This document shows positions 1 through 10,646 of a DNA stretch of 64,000 nt, one piece after another. This DNA comes from Neoceratodus forsteri (Eukaryota; Chordata; Ceratodontiformes; Ceratodontidae), in contig CM028132.1 of the NCBI GenBank assembly GCA_016271365.2, positions 1,185,179,001 to 1,185,243,000 of the forward strand. The letters run 5' to 3'. Below the pieces are notes generated by a model, which searched no databases, was not told the DNA's origin, and saw nothing but the letters and a program-made list of their open reading frames with translations. Position 1 is the first letter of the stretch. Every line of letters starts with the position of its first letter. A program made the position numbers and the translations under genes.

Positions 1-2466
1 ATCATTTCCTCCAACTAATGACTTCTTTGGGCCTTACAGGGTGTTTTCCCTGCTACCCATAAATCTGGACACTCTCTGGACTTAGTGTTTCTTCTGGGGT
101 TGATACATCCGATTTGGGGTGGAACCAGTCACATGGTCAGACCACTACGTGAGGTTCAGTTTACACCCCGAGAAGCCTACCCCTGTGGAGATGGTTAGGT
201 ACCGCCCTTTATGGGATATTACCCTCAAGGCCTTGGGCGGTCCTTGACCTCTCGTCCCCGTGTTGGCGGCGATAGTCCAGAGACCCTGGTGTCGGCCTAT
301 AATACAGCTGCTACAGTGGCTCTGGATTCTATTGCTCCTGTCTGTGTGCGCCCCCTATCCCTTCGCCTCAAGTCCCTCTGGTTCGATGGGACGTTGCGGG
401 AGATGTGGAGACAGGCGAAGGTTAGAGCGGTACTGGTGCAGGTCCATCCTTGAAGCCAACCACCTTAGACTGATGGACCATTATTCTGTCTATCCATCTG
501 CAATCACCCGTAAGAAGGCAGAATTCCTGTCTAGGGAGATTGCAGTTGCATAGAATCAACCGGCTCAGCTTTTTCGAACTGTAGACAGACTGTGATACCC
601 AGCCTGTCTGCAAGTTCGGAAAGCCTTTTTGCAATTAGAGTGCGAGGAGCTTGCTCGTTTCTTTGCAACTAAGGTGGCCGACATAAGGGCGGATCAGCAT
701 CCAGTAATCTCTAAGGGGATGCTGTTGAACAGTGTGAGTTCACAGTACTTCAGTTTTCTTGGAGTTCCTTCAGTCGACCTGATTTCATGGATGTCATGAA
801 AATTATCCATAGTGTGCGCCTCTAAGCTGTAGTTTGGATCTTGGACCGACCTCCTTAATTTTAGGTTGCAGTGATATCATTGGTCCAGTCCTTGTGTGAA
901 TAGTTGGTGCTCCTTGGAGTCGGGTGAGTTCCTAGCTCCCTGAAAGAGGCGATGGTGACACCTCTCTGAAGAAAGCTACCTTGGACCCAGACTGTTTCTA
1001 CAAACTACAGACCTATCTCAAACCTAGCCTTTATTGGGAAGGTGATTGAGAAGGTAGTGGAAGCCCAATTGGAGGACCATTTAACCATCCATGACATCTA
1101 CGAATCCTTCCAATCTGGTTTTAAGAAAAGACATAGCACCGAGACTGTGCTGGTTCAGGTGCTTAATGATCTTCTGAGGCGAGAGATCAGAAGAGATGTA
1201 CCATCCTTCTTCTCTTGATCTCTCATCAGCCTTTGACACTGTGGATCACTTGGTGTTGATAGCAGGCTTGAGGCAGATTTGTGTAATATCGGGAATTGTC
1301 CTTCGATGGTTCACCTCATCCTTCACTGGGAGATCACAAAGAGTTGTGTCTGGGTTTTTTTCCTCAGGCCCAACTTCTTTGTTGTGTTGGATGCCTCAGA
1401 GTTTAGTGCTGTCCCCCATGTCATTTGCAGTGTATATGATGCCCCTCAGAGACATTATAAAATGGTATGAGCTGAGGTTTCACTGCTAGATGATACCCAG
1501 CTAAACCTGTCTTCGCACCCAACCAGGATGGAGCTCTCTCAGTGTTTAACAACTGTCTGAAAGAAATTCAGGATTGGATGGATTCTAGTTGGTTGAAGTT
1601 GAACTCAGAAAAGACAGAGGTTTTGGTTGTGGACCCGGTCTTCAGATAGAGGGGTCATTTGTTGGTTCGCCCTCAGGAATTTTCTTGGGGCATTTCACTC
1701 CCAACCTCTGAGCAGAGTGCATAACTTGGGGTTATCTTGGATGACAAACTGACACTGCAGTCACAAGTGTCAGCAGTCATCAAGACTTCCTTACCATTTT
1801 AGGAATATTGCCAGAGTTAAGCACCTTGTTCCATCTGACGCTTTACCAACGTTGGTCCATGCCTTTGTATCCTCACGTCAGGACTACTGCAACTTCCTGT
1901 ACTTTGGGCTGTCTGGGGTTGAAATCCACCACCTACAGCTAGTGCAGAACACAGCAGCCTGGGTTTTCATTGGGACAAGTAGGTCCTGTCATATTACCCC
2001 AGTGCTGCGTGAACTGCATTGGCTACCTATACAGTGGCGAATCACCTTCAGAGTCAGTTTACTGACTTTTAAAGCCCTTCATGGTCAGAGTCTGGCCTAT
2101 CTGAAAGAACTTCTGGTTCCCTACTGCCCAGCCGATCGCTCCGCTCAGCTGATGAGGGGTTGCTAGAGATTCCAAGAGTGAGTCTTAAATCATCAGGTTT
2201 TAGAGCATTTTCTTATGCTGCACCCACTCTTGGAATTCTCTACCCCACCAGTTAAGAGTGCACCTCCATGGAGGAATTTAAGAGGGTTTGAAAATCCACT
2301 TTTGGCAAATGGCCTTCTTGGAAAGTTGATTGTACTGAAGTCATTGATTATGTTGTGATTTTTATCTGTCTTAATACCAAATTTTAATGCTTGATTTGTA
2401 TTGTTTTAACTTGTACAGCACCTTGAAAAATGAAAGGCACTTTATAAATAAATTTATTGCTATTAT
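1..2466 (+). mobile_element. L2-type LINE (L2b), 3' part, copy 1
   Basis: This is a plus-strand L2-like non-LTR retrotransposon entered partway through its endonuclease domain at the window edge. The endonuclease SDH motif lies near 134-154. The reverse transcriptase includes the AFDTVDHLVLIAGL motif near 1210-1270 and a C-terminal part typical of L2 (ELHWLPIQWRI near 2010-2040). The 3' end reads CTTTATAAATAAATTTATTG, a normal L2/CR1-clade tail. Compared with its duplicate at 44245-46744 it has many 1-4 base deletions. One removes four bases from the YADD active site near 1488, so the frame is broken there. It sits inside L2c, whose minus-strand remnant begins just downstream. Confidence 0.9.
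1852..2166 (+). pseudogene. L2b reverse transcriptase C-terminal fragment, copy 1
   Basis: A 104-residue open stretch encodes the C-terminal part of an L2 ORF2 protein. It has the conserved features HAFVSSRQDYCNFLYFGL, LQLVQNTAAWVF, ELHWLPIQWRI and LLTFKALHGQSLAYL. In the family this region follows the polymerase palm and helps bind the RNA template. The frame is lost at the end because copy 1 lacks one C in a C-run near 2128 compared with copy 2, where the frame runs on to the end of the protein. One substitution separates the copies here (D in copy 1, N in copy 2 in SSRQ[D/N]YC). It is not functional. Confidence 0.85.
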
Positions 2467-2536
2467 AACCACCCTGTTATGGCCACCGCCTCTCCAGTGC
2501 CAATCACACATGCTGCATCAACCCCAGATAAGTCAG

Positions 2537-2990
2537 CTAACGCCAACAGTCCCTCTGGGTCCATGCCCTTAAACGGCAATAGCTGACCATCTCCACAGGG
2601 GGAGGGACTTTTAGGGGGGGCCCAATCCTGAACTCCATGGTGCAGTGGTCAGAACAAATGACCTGATCAATCTTGAGGCTGTCAACCTCAAGACCCAGCT
2701 GGAACACCAGATCGAGTGCATGGCCATGTTGGTAGGTAACAGCAGTAACTGCTTTTGATAGGCCCAGTGATTTCATCAAGTGGAGGAGGTCATAACCAAA
2801 ATGTGAGGATTCATCATCGACCCAGACATTGAAATCCCCCAAGATTAAACACCTGTGGGACTCCAACACCTGGCTGACGATAAAATCTGCTACCTCCTGC
2901 AGGAATCCCTCCCCACCCCAGGGGGGGCAGTAAATGAGAAGAATCCTGCAACCTGCACCTGCACTCCCATGAATAGCAATGCACTCAAAC
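2537..2990 (-). pseudogene. L2-type LINE (L2c) endonuclease fragment, copy 1
   Basis: The minus strand encodes about 150 residues of an apurinic/apyrimidinic-type endonuclease. It includes YCPPWGGEGFLQEV, LILGDFNVWVDD, the LDLVFQLG segment and the catalytic SDH motif (ICSDHCTMEF). These endonucleases nick the target DNA for retrotransposition. The N-terminal part of the same domain lies on the same strand at 8528-8700, and CR1a plus CR1b occupy the gap. Downstream on the minus strand the element is replaced by L2b. L2c is therefore an older L2 broken by later insertions. Confidence 0.88.
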
Positions 2991-4712
2991 ATAGAAACAT
3001 AGAATTTGATGGCAGATAAGGACTGCTTGGCCCACCCAGTCTGCCCATTTCCCTGCCTACTGGATAAGCTGCAGATCCTAGTTAACCAGCAGCCTACTTC
3101 TTCCTACCCCAACCCCCTAGAATGGCCTTATGACTGTCCCATGCATGCTTTAATTCCACCACTGTTTTTGACTCCACAACCTCCTCTGGAAGGCCGTTCC
3201 ATGCATCCACAACCCTCTGTGAAAAAATACTTCCTTAAATTACCTCTGAGCCGTCCCCCCATCTTCAAATTGTGCCTCTTGTTCTTACACCTCTTTTTTT
3301 AAAAATGCTACCCTCTTGGACTTTGTTGATTCCTTTGAGGTACTTGAACGTTTCTATCATGTCCCCCCTCTCCCTCCTTTCCTCGAGGCTATACATATTA
3401 AGCTCCTTTCGTCTCTCTTCATATGTCTTCCGGTGCAGACCCTGCACCATTTTAGTTGCCGTCCTCTGGACAGCTTCCATACTGTCTATGTCTTTGCGGA
3501 GATTGGGTCTCCAGAACTTCACACAGTACTCCAGATGGGATCTCACCAGCTATCTGTACAGAAGGATAATAACTTTCTGTTTTCTACTGGTGATGCCTCT
3601 CCCTATGCATCCCAGTATCCCCCCAGCCCTCCTTGCTGCCCTCTCACATTGCTTGCCCACCTTTAGGTCATCTGATATGACTACCCCCAGGTCCCTTTCC
3701 ATTTTTGTTGTTGTTAGTGTCTCACCCCCATTGTGTACTCTTCCCTTGGGTTTTTGTTTCCCAGGTGCATTACCTTGCACTTCTTAGCATTAAATCTAAG
3801 CTTCCATACATTTGACCATTCCTCTAACCTTGCCAAGTCCCTTCTCATCCTTTCCACCCCACCCTGTGCATCAACTCTGTTGCAGATCTTTGTGTCATCT
3901 GCAAAGAGACATACTTTTCCTTCCAGTCCCTCTGCAATGTCACTTATAAAGACATTGAAGAGGACCGGTCCTAATACTGAACCCTGCGGTACCCCACTAG
4001 TAACCCCCCTTTCTTCTGAGTGGACTCCATTTACTATTACTCTCTGTGTCCTATTCTCCAGCCAATTCTTTACCCAGGCTGTCATCTTGGGACCCACTCC
4101 CAGGCTGGCTAACTTGTATATTAATCTTTTGTGTGGGACTGTGTCAAATGCCTTGCTAAAGTCTAGGTGGGCCATGTCCACAGCCCTCCCTGATCTACTA
4201 CTTTGGTCACCCAGTCAAAGAAATCTATCAGATTTGTCTGGCATGACCGCTGTGAATCCATGCTGCCTAGGGTCCTGTGCCCTCTGGCCTCTAGATACTC
4301 GACAATTCTTTCCTTCAGAAGTGATTCCATCATTTTCCTATCACTGAGGTTAAACTAACAGGTCTATAGTTTCCTGCTTCTGCCTTGCTCCCACTTTTGT
4401 GAAGGGAATCACATCTGCCCTCCTCCAGTCATGGGTACCACCCATCCTCCCATGATTTGTTAAAAGGGTAGTCAGTGGTGTCACTAGTTCTACCCTTAGT
4501 TCTTTAAATTCTGGGATGAATCCCATCGGCCCCATTGCTTTGTCCACCTTCAGTTTTAAGAGTTCTTTCAGAACCCTTTCTTCTGTAAATGGGCTGGTAT
4601 CAACTTCTGTATCCAGAGTGTTTCTACTGTTTGTTTTAGGTACCTCCCCTCTTCATTTGTAAATACTGAGCAAAATATTTGTTTAGTATCTCTGCCTTTC
4701 AGGTATTATGAA
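2990..4712 (-). mobile_element. CR1-type LINE (CR1a), copy 1
   Basis: This is a minus-strand CR1-clade LINE, 5'-truncated. Its 3' end is the reverse complement of CATAGAAACATAGAATTTG at 2990. Reading toward higher coordinates come the C-terminal part ([20 protein letters not shown] near 3500), the fingers/palm with an intact FADD catalytic motif at 3894-3905, the LDFSKAFDTVPHKRLI motif near 4150, and the segment matching DWRRADVIPF near 4430. Frameshifts split the ORF. It lies inside the L2c endonuclease, abutting CR1b. In copy 2 the element is at 47262-48985. Confidence 0.9.
3714..4181 (-). pseudogene. CR1a reverse transcriptase palm fragment, copy 1
   Basis: A 155-residue open stretch starts in the sequence around DMAHLDFSKAFDTVPHKRLI and continues through LVPQGSVLGP-type residues (here SGVPQGSVLGPVLFNVFISD), KVCLFADDTKIC and RMRRDLARLEEWSNVWKLRF. 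These are reverse transcriptase motifs A, B and C of the CR1/jockey group, with both motif C aspartates present. It stops at a frameshift in a C-run near 3727; copy 2 has one more C there and its frame continues as a separate 102-residue stretch at 47823-48131. It is the best-preserved CR1 polymerase core in the window but is not full length. Confidence 0.88.
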
Positions 4713-4771
4713 CTGGGTGCGTTGAGAAGCCTAAGTTGGACTAAAAACAATGGCCTCCCCACCCCTGCGAT

Positions 4772-5997
4772 CATAGAAACATAGAATTTGACAGCAGATA
4801 AGGACACGCTTGACCCACCTAATTTGCCCATATCCCTAACTAATGGATAAGCTGCAGATCCTAGTTAACCAACAGCCTACTTCCTCCTACCCCAACCCCC
4901 TAGAATTGTCTTACGGCTGTCCCATGCATTCTTGAATTCCATCACTGTTTTTGACTCCACAACCTCCTCAGGAAGGCTGTTCTATGCATCTACAACCCTC
5001 TCTGTGAAAAAATACTTCCTCACATTACCTCTGAGCCATCCCTCCTCTATCTTCAAACTGTGCTTCCTTGTTCTTGCACACCTCTTTTTCTGAAAGATGC
5101 TACCCTCTTGGACTTTGTTGATTCCCTTGAGGTACTTGAAAGTTTCTATCATGCCCCCCCCTTCCTCCTTTCCACAAGGCTATACATATTAAGCTCTTTA
5201 AGTCTCTCTTCATATGTTTTCTGGTACAGACCCTGCACCATTTTAGTTGCCCTCCTCTGGACTGCCTCCATCCTGTCTATGTCTTTGCAGAGATTGGGTC
5301 TCCAGAACTGCATGCAGTACTCCAGATGGGGTCTCACCAGCTGTCTGTACAGAAGGATAACAACTTCCTGTTTTCTACTGGTGGTGCCTCTCTCTATACA
5401 TCCCAGTATCCCCCAGCCCTTCTTACTGTCTTCTCACATTGCTTGCCCAACTTTAGGTCATCTGATATGACTACCCCAGGTCCCTTTCCATTTTTGTTGT
5501 TAGTATCTCACCCCCATTGTGTACTCTTCCCCTGGGTTTTTATTTTCCAGGTGCATTACTTTGCACTTCTTACCATTGAATCTAAGCTGCCATACATTTG
5601 ACCATTCCTCCAATCTTGCCAAGTCCCTTCTCATCCTTTCCACCCATCTTGTGTATCAACTCTGTTGCAGATCTTTGTGTCTTCTGCAAAGAGACATACT
5701 TTTCCTCCCAGTCCCTCTGCAGTGTCACTTATAAAAACATTGAAGAGGACCGGTCCTAGTACTGAACCCTGTGGTACCCCACTAGTAACCCTCTTTCTTC
5801 AAAGTGGACTCCGTTTACTATTACCCTCTGTGTCTTGTTCTCCAGCCAATTCTTTATCCAGGCTACCATCTTGGGACCCAATCCAAGGCTGGCTAACTTG
5901 CATATTAATCTTTTGTGCGTGACTGTGTCAAATGCCTTGCTAAAGTCTAGGTCGGCCATGTCCACAGCCCCTCCTTGATCTACTACTTTGGTCACTC
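4772..5997 (-). mobile_element. CR1-type LINE (CR1b), 3' segment, copy 1
   Basis: This is a second minus-strand CR1 of the same subfamily as CR1a. Its 3' tail is the reverse complement of CATAGAAACATAGAATTTG at 4772. It encodes MRPHLEYCMQFWRPNLCKD near 5280-5335, the palm region and ADLDFSKAFDTVTHKRLICK near 5890-5960. The catalytic motif at 5679-5690 reads FAED instead of FADD, and copy 2 has the same change. LINE-d interrupts the element at about 5998, and it resumes at 8201. About 60 bp separate its 3' tail from the 5' edge of CR1a. Confidence 0.88.
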
Positions 5998-6220
5998 ATT
6001 CCTTAATGGCACTTTAATGGTAGGATGTCTACTTATCAGTCTGGTTTTAGATCCCAACACAGCACTAATACTGCATTGGTTAAGGTGGTTAGTCATCTGC
6101 AGCAGAGCCTGGACAGGAGACAAATGGTTGGAGCTTTATTTATAGATCTTTCTAACGCTTTTGATACCTTGAATCATCAGTTGCTCTTGTCCGGGCTCAA
6201 CCAGATTGGGTTATCTACCC

Positions 6221-6968
6221 CAGGGTTTCTCAAATGGTGAGGCCAGCCTCCCAGGGGAGGCCCCAACCTGTTCAAGGGGAGGCTCAAGCAAGCCTTTAAA
6301 TGTACTATATTTAAATATCAGGTTTTGGATGCTTTGTGTGATAGGATGCAACAAACTAAAGTGAATAATGGCATATGAATTTATGTACAAAATGAGTGAC
6401 CAGGAAAGTCGCACTCAACAAATACTTGTTTCTTGGTATGACATGGGGGAAAACTGAAAGGAGAAAGTACAGTTCTTGGAAACTATGTAAAACAAAATGC
6501 AAAATAATACAAATGAATAAGTACAAGGTAACAACTGACCCATTATACTTGCTGCAGAAAAGCACAAATGCAGAGGCTAGGTTGAGAGGTACTCGGGGCA
6601 AGAGCAGGACAAAAACAAAATGGTCCCTGAGAAGGTGTTTAAGAACAAGGAAAAACTGACAAAGAAAACAATCTGACGCATGGAGGTATTGCAATGAGGG
6701 GTGCAGTAAATAGGGACCAAAACCCAGAAGTGTGGAATCAGTAGGCTGACATGGAGAGGGGGTTATACAGATGGAGAATAATAAGTATAATAAAATGAGA
6801 ATAAACTCAACTACTCAAAGGAGTGTCACTGTATTCCCTGTTTACTGTGTAAAGTACGATAATTGTTCAAACTATGGGGAGGCCCAAAATTATTTCTATA
6901 TTGGGGGGGCTCAAGATCTTTTCCAGGTCTTGGGGGAGGCTCACTATGACAGTGTGTGAGAACTACTG
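6221..6968. mobile_element. Non-autonomous hAT-like DNA transposon, copy 1
   Basis: A 748-bp insertion splits LINE-d. Its left end begins CAGGGTTTCTCA and its right end is TGAGAACTACTG, whose reverse complement CAGTAGTTCTCA matches the left end at 10 of 12 positions. This CAG...TTCTCA form is typical of hAT elements. It is flanked by ATCTACCC (6213-6220) and ATCTATCC (6969-6976), an 8-bp target duplication with one mismatch, as expected for hAT. LINE-d coding sequence continues on both sides. I see no transposase domain, so it is probably a MITE-like deletion derivative. Confidence 0.85.
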
Positions 6969-7089
6969 ATCTATCCAAATTGTTAATTGGTTTTCGTCTT
7001 CCTTAAATGGGAGGAAACAATTTGTTGAGATTGGTCCATTTAGGTCTAACTTAGTTGATATGTAAAATGGTGTCCCACAAGGGTCAATC

Positions 7090-7410
7090 TTGGGACCTTT
7101 GTTATTTAATATCTATGTCAATAATCTTAGTTTTGACCTTCCAAACATAGGGTATCACCTTTATGCTGATGATACGATAATATATGTAGAAGGTCCTACC
7201 TTGGATGTGATTAAACCCAAACTTCAGTCGGCTTTTGATCAGGTACAGATTTCTTTAGAAGCACCTTTAGTACTAAATTCTAGAAAGACCCAGGTTGTTG
7301 TATTTAGGAACAAGCAGGCTAAAGATCAGAAATTAGGTCTGAGTATAACAACCATGGATGGTATTATTTTAATGGAAGGGATCATTATAAGTATCTGGGT
7401 CTTTAGTTAG
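7090..7410 (+). pseudogene. LINE-d reverse transcriptase palm fragment, copy 1
   Basis: This is a 106-residue open stretch starting at [18 protein letters not shown] and continuing through the catalytic [15 protein letters not shown] (YADD at 7162-7173) to a thumb-like region. It corresponds to reverse transcriptase motifs B' and C of the L2/CR1 group. In copy 2 one T is missing before GACCTTCC near 51384 and one base differs near 51497, so the same stretch is not open there. The remnant has no complete fingers or endonuclease domain and cannot be active. Confidence 0.8.
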
Positions 7411-8159
7411 ATTATAACCTATCTTGGTCCCTTCATAGAAATAATATGACAATGAGTTTAAATAAAAATTAGGGGGCTCTATATAGGTTTAAGAGAAACA
7501 TGTTCAGGGATGTTCGTTTAAATGTTGTGAACTCTTTACTATTGCCTAATTTAGATCATGGGGATCTCCTTTGTGGGGGAGCCTCTGTTTTTTTTACTGG
7601 ATAGGGTAGACCTGATGTTCCATAGAATGGCTCAATTTGTACTGGAGTTCCCTTATAGAACCCATAGATGTCTCCTGTTTACCAGTATGGGTTAGGTGCA
7701 GCCTCCTTGGAAGAAAGGGGCTCCAATTTATATCTCTCAGTTGTTTCCTCCCAGAAGTGTGAAGGATAATCTTAGGTCTGCCCAGGGGTTGCATTATCTA
7801 ATCCCAAGATGTAATATGAATATTGGTAAAACAGCGGTTCCCTTTAGTGGGATGACTCTTTGGAATAAAATTCCTGTGTGTGTAGAGGATGAGAATCAGA
7901 TAACTCACTTTTCTGATCTGTATAAATGATACTTAGGATGGGCCAGTAGTCAATTTAATTGTAGACAATGTGATATTTATTAACCAACTGATTGCTTATA
8001 TATATTGCTCCTTGCTGTATAATCATATATTTTATATTGTAATGTGATTATGTTGATTGTTATGTGTTTTGAAACTGATGTTTAATGTTGTTTGTCTTTT
8101 GATACCTGGGACTTCATTGTAAATGAATTACACTCAATTAAATGCTTCCTTATTCTTAC

Positions 8160-8200
8160 GAATAAAAAGATTTACTACTACTACTACTGCTACTACTATT
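8160..8200 (+). repeat. (TAC)n tail of LINE-d, copy 1
   Basis: A short simple repeat of TAC/CTA triplets, with one TGC interruption, follows an AATAAAAAGATT sequence. It forms the 3' tail of LINE-d; CR1b sequence resumes immediately after it. The copy 2 equivalent ends at 52445. Confidence 0.85.
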
Positions 8201-8527
8201 AGATTCATTTGACATGACCTTCCCTCTGTGAATTCATGCTGCCTTGGGTCCTGTGCCTCTCTGGCCTCTAGATACTCGACAATTCTTTCCTTCAGAAAAG
8301 ATTCCATCATTTTCCCTATCACTGGGGTTAAACTAACAGGTCTGTAGTTTCCTGCTTCTGCCCTGCTCCCACTATTGAGAAGTGGAATAACATCTGCCCT
8401 CCTCCAGTCCTCAGGTACCACCCCATCCTCCCATGATTTGTTAAAGAGGGTAGTCAGTGGTGTCACTAGTTCTACCCTTAGTTCTTTTAGAATTCTGGGA
8501 TGAATCCCATCAGGCCCCATTGCTTTC
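8201..8527 (-). mobile_element. CR1b, 5' segment, copy 1
   Basis: This is the resumption of CR1b beyond LINE-d. The first bases (AGATTCATTTGACATGACC) align with the CR1a sequence AGATTTGTCTGGCATGACC at the same point of the element. The minus strand encodes KAMGPDGIHPRILKELRVEL, LFNKSWEDGVVPEDWRRADV and AGNYRPVSLTPVIGKMME, the region before reverse transcriptase motif A. The element ends at about 8527, where L2c endonuclease sequence begins, so CR1b was 5'-truncated on insertion into L2c. Confidence 0.88.
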
Positions 8528-8715
8528 CTTCCTCGGACAGTGCACCATGGTGTATCCGGCAGGGATGGTGGCCTCAAAACCTGGGCCTGCATCATCACCC
8601 AACCAGGTCTCCATGATGCAAGCCAGGTCGACAGAAGAAATCAAGTTAGCAAAAATAGCAGTCTTGTTTCTCATCAATCTGGCATTGCAAAGCACTACCT
8701 GAAGAGGATTAGAGG
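8528..8715 (-). pseudogene. L2c endonuclease N-terminal fragment, copy 1
   Basis: The minus strand encodes LCNARLMRNKTAIFANLI, SSVDLACIMETWLGDD and ATIPAGYTMVHCPR, the start of an L2-type AP endonuclease. The E of the ETWL motif is a metal-binding catalytic residue. The equivalent region of L2b reads LVGSVDLACITETWLDE (near 43870), confirming the family. The domain continues at 2990-2537 after the CR1 insertions. Confidence 0.88.
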
Positions 8716-10646
8716 ATGCAGCGGTCCTCTAGCTACCTGCCCACTCAGTCCGGTGGGAGCCCTGGGTACAGACACCAAACTCTTCAGGCCTCTCCTAGGC
8801 TCCATTTACACCAGGGCATCTCCTGCACTGGACAGCCTCAATGCTGCTCACCATCCCTCCTCAGCTGCCCTCAGCCCTCAATGAACCAATCATCTCCTAG
8901 TAATACCGACCTCCCTGTAGCACCTCACTGCAGTATTGGAAACTGGGAGGTTGGTAAAGGGGTGAAGGTCATGGAGCTGAGAGGCAGCATAGGTGATACG
9001 AGGGAGGCCGTGGCACCAACACTACTCCTGCTTGGCTGGACCAGTCCCAAGAAAGCACTAGATGTTACTACAGGAGTGTAATGACAAAAAAAAACACTCG
9101 CATGAACAGTCACATTCACCACTCACACTATCACACATTACAAGTGCTGAAACAAACAACACACACACACACACACACTTCCACCCAAACAAATTAACTA
9201 CAACTATAATACACACCCAACACTATCACACATCCCACTTACTCCATCCCACCCTCCCACAACTAACAACTTGTACAACCCCCACTCTGTAAATAAAACT
9301 TCCCACCCAACAGTCCCCAACCCCAAAAAAACAAAACAATAAATGCTTAATATTTAATACACAGGAGAACAGAAAACAGGAATGCCAGTCAGACTATAAT
9401 GCTGCCGAGAGCAAAAGTCCACAGTTTTAAAAATAGTATAAACCAAAGTCAGTTAGAAATTTACAATCCAAATGAATCAAAGGAATGAAGTCTGAGCCTT
9501 CTCTCCACAGGGCCCAAGGTCCCAATCACAAGGGGACAGAGCTTTAACCCCGCATCCAAAACAAATTAGTGCAAATGGAAAAGGTCAGCCAAACAGATCT
9601 TCCAAGAAGGAAAAGAAAACCCCTCAAATTAATAAATTCAGGTCCATGGAGTCTCTCACACTTCATGGGCCTGACAGTTGGCCATTCCAACAAGAGAAAA
9701 TCCCAGAGAGGAGAGAGACTGGTCAGCACAGTACCCAGTCTTGACCAAAGGTCCGGGCAAATGCTTCCCGCTGAAGGAAGAACACTGCTGACAATAGCAA
9801 AAAATCCACTCGCTGGGTCACATGGAGGGAAACAGTCACCCTTCTCATGGATGGCCGCACCTATGACCCGAAACAAACAGATAGCCATCAGCGTTCTTCC
9901 CCAAAGACCTCCAGCCAGATGCACCGCTGGCTGTGCATTTCCACACAGTAGATGGCCTCCACAACCTGGAAGATTTCATGGGAGTCAGAACACCCCCTCC
10001 AGGGAGCACTCCACTGCAGTCCCTGACTGACAGCAACCACCGGTCGGGAAGACAGATCCGTTCTACTTGGGAACGGATGATGGAAATATCCAAGCTCCTC
10101 TGGTCGACTCGTGGAAATAGAACAGCAGCAGGGGGATCCTAGTCATTCAGTCTTCGCCTACCAGCAAGGTAAGCAAGACTAAGCAGCAGGCAGACAGACC
10201 TAACAGTTTCGCTCCACTCAGAGAAAAAAGAAATAGTACAGGTACTCCAGACTTATTGGAAAACAAAAAATCTGACACAATGCTTTTTCACTAAAACCCC
10301 TAACTAACCGCTAAAAACCCTACTCCTCTCGCCCCACCTATAAAAAAGATTAAAACTGATGCTGACTCCAGACAGTGTCAAGCTCCGGAGAGGCATGGAC
10401 AACCAAATTCTTTTTCCTGTGCAAAAATTTATCGAAAAAAGAAGTAAAAAGGCATGGAAGGAAAACAAAACGCCAGGCTTCAGTAAAAGCCTCTTCAAGC
10501 AACCACTCAGCATGCAGCCATCTTGCTCCTCAAGTGACAGAATAGGAAAGGTCAGAATAGATTTGCTGCTTTTAACTCTCTCTGCATAATAAATGGGATA
10601 GGTTCTTACCAAACCCATCACGCCGCCGTCTTGTCTCTAACTTAAG
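8716..10646 (-). mobile_element. L2c 5' region, non-coding, copy 1
   Basis: This lies upstream of the L2c endonuclease start on the minus strand. No long reading frame is convincing, so I interpret it as the L2c 5' untranslated region. It holds a (CA)n run at 9160-9178. Near the far end the minus-strand sequence AAGACGGCGGCG (about 10621-10635) and AAGATGGCTGC (about 10516-10526) resemble the start of full-length LINEs. The exact 5' end is not defined. The interpretation rests on position and length (about 1.9 kb, comparable with the L2b 5' region at 41830-43800). Confidence 0.55.
9158..9178. repeat. (CA)n microsatellite, copy 1
   Basis: A perfect CA dinucleotide run of about ten units lies in the L2c 5' region. 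In copy 2 it is at about 53392-53411, differing slightly in length. Confidence 0.9.

Larger units (their letters stand above)
6001..8200 (+). mobile_element. Plus-strand LINE (LINE-d), 5'-truncated, copy 1
   Basis: This non-LTR retrotransposon is inserted in CR1b. It starts within the reverse transcriptase at STYQSGFRSQHSTNTALVKV near 6030, followed by GALFIDLSNAFDTLNHQLLL. A hAT-like element interrupts it (6221-6968). It resumes with a [24 protein letters not shown] motif near 7075-7125 and YADD at 7162-7173. The C-terminal part includes VPFSGMTLWNKIPV near 7840. The tail is AATAAAAAGATT followed by (TAC)n ending at 8200. The motifs resemble the L2/CR1 group but differ from L2b. Several stops and frameshifts are present. 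CR1b sequence resumes exactly at 8201. Confidence 0.85.

Noticed and set aside
3272..3787. 171-codon plus-strand open frame and its larger 230-codon counterpart at 47578-48270
   Set aside because: These are antisense to the CR1a reverse transcriptase, which accounts for the sequence on the minus strand.
3733..4347. 204-codon plus-strand open frame
   Set aside because: Antisense shadow of the CR1a palm region.
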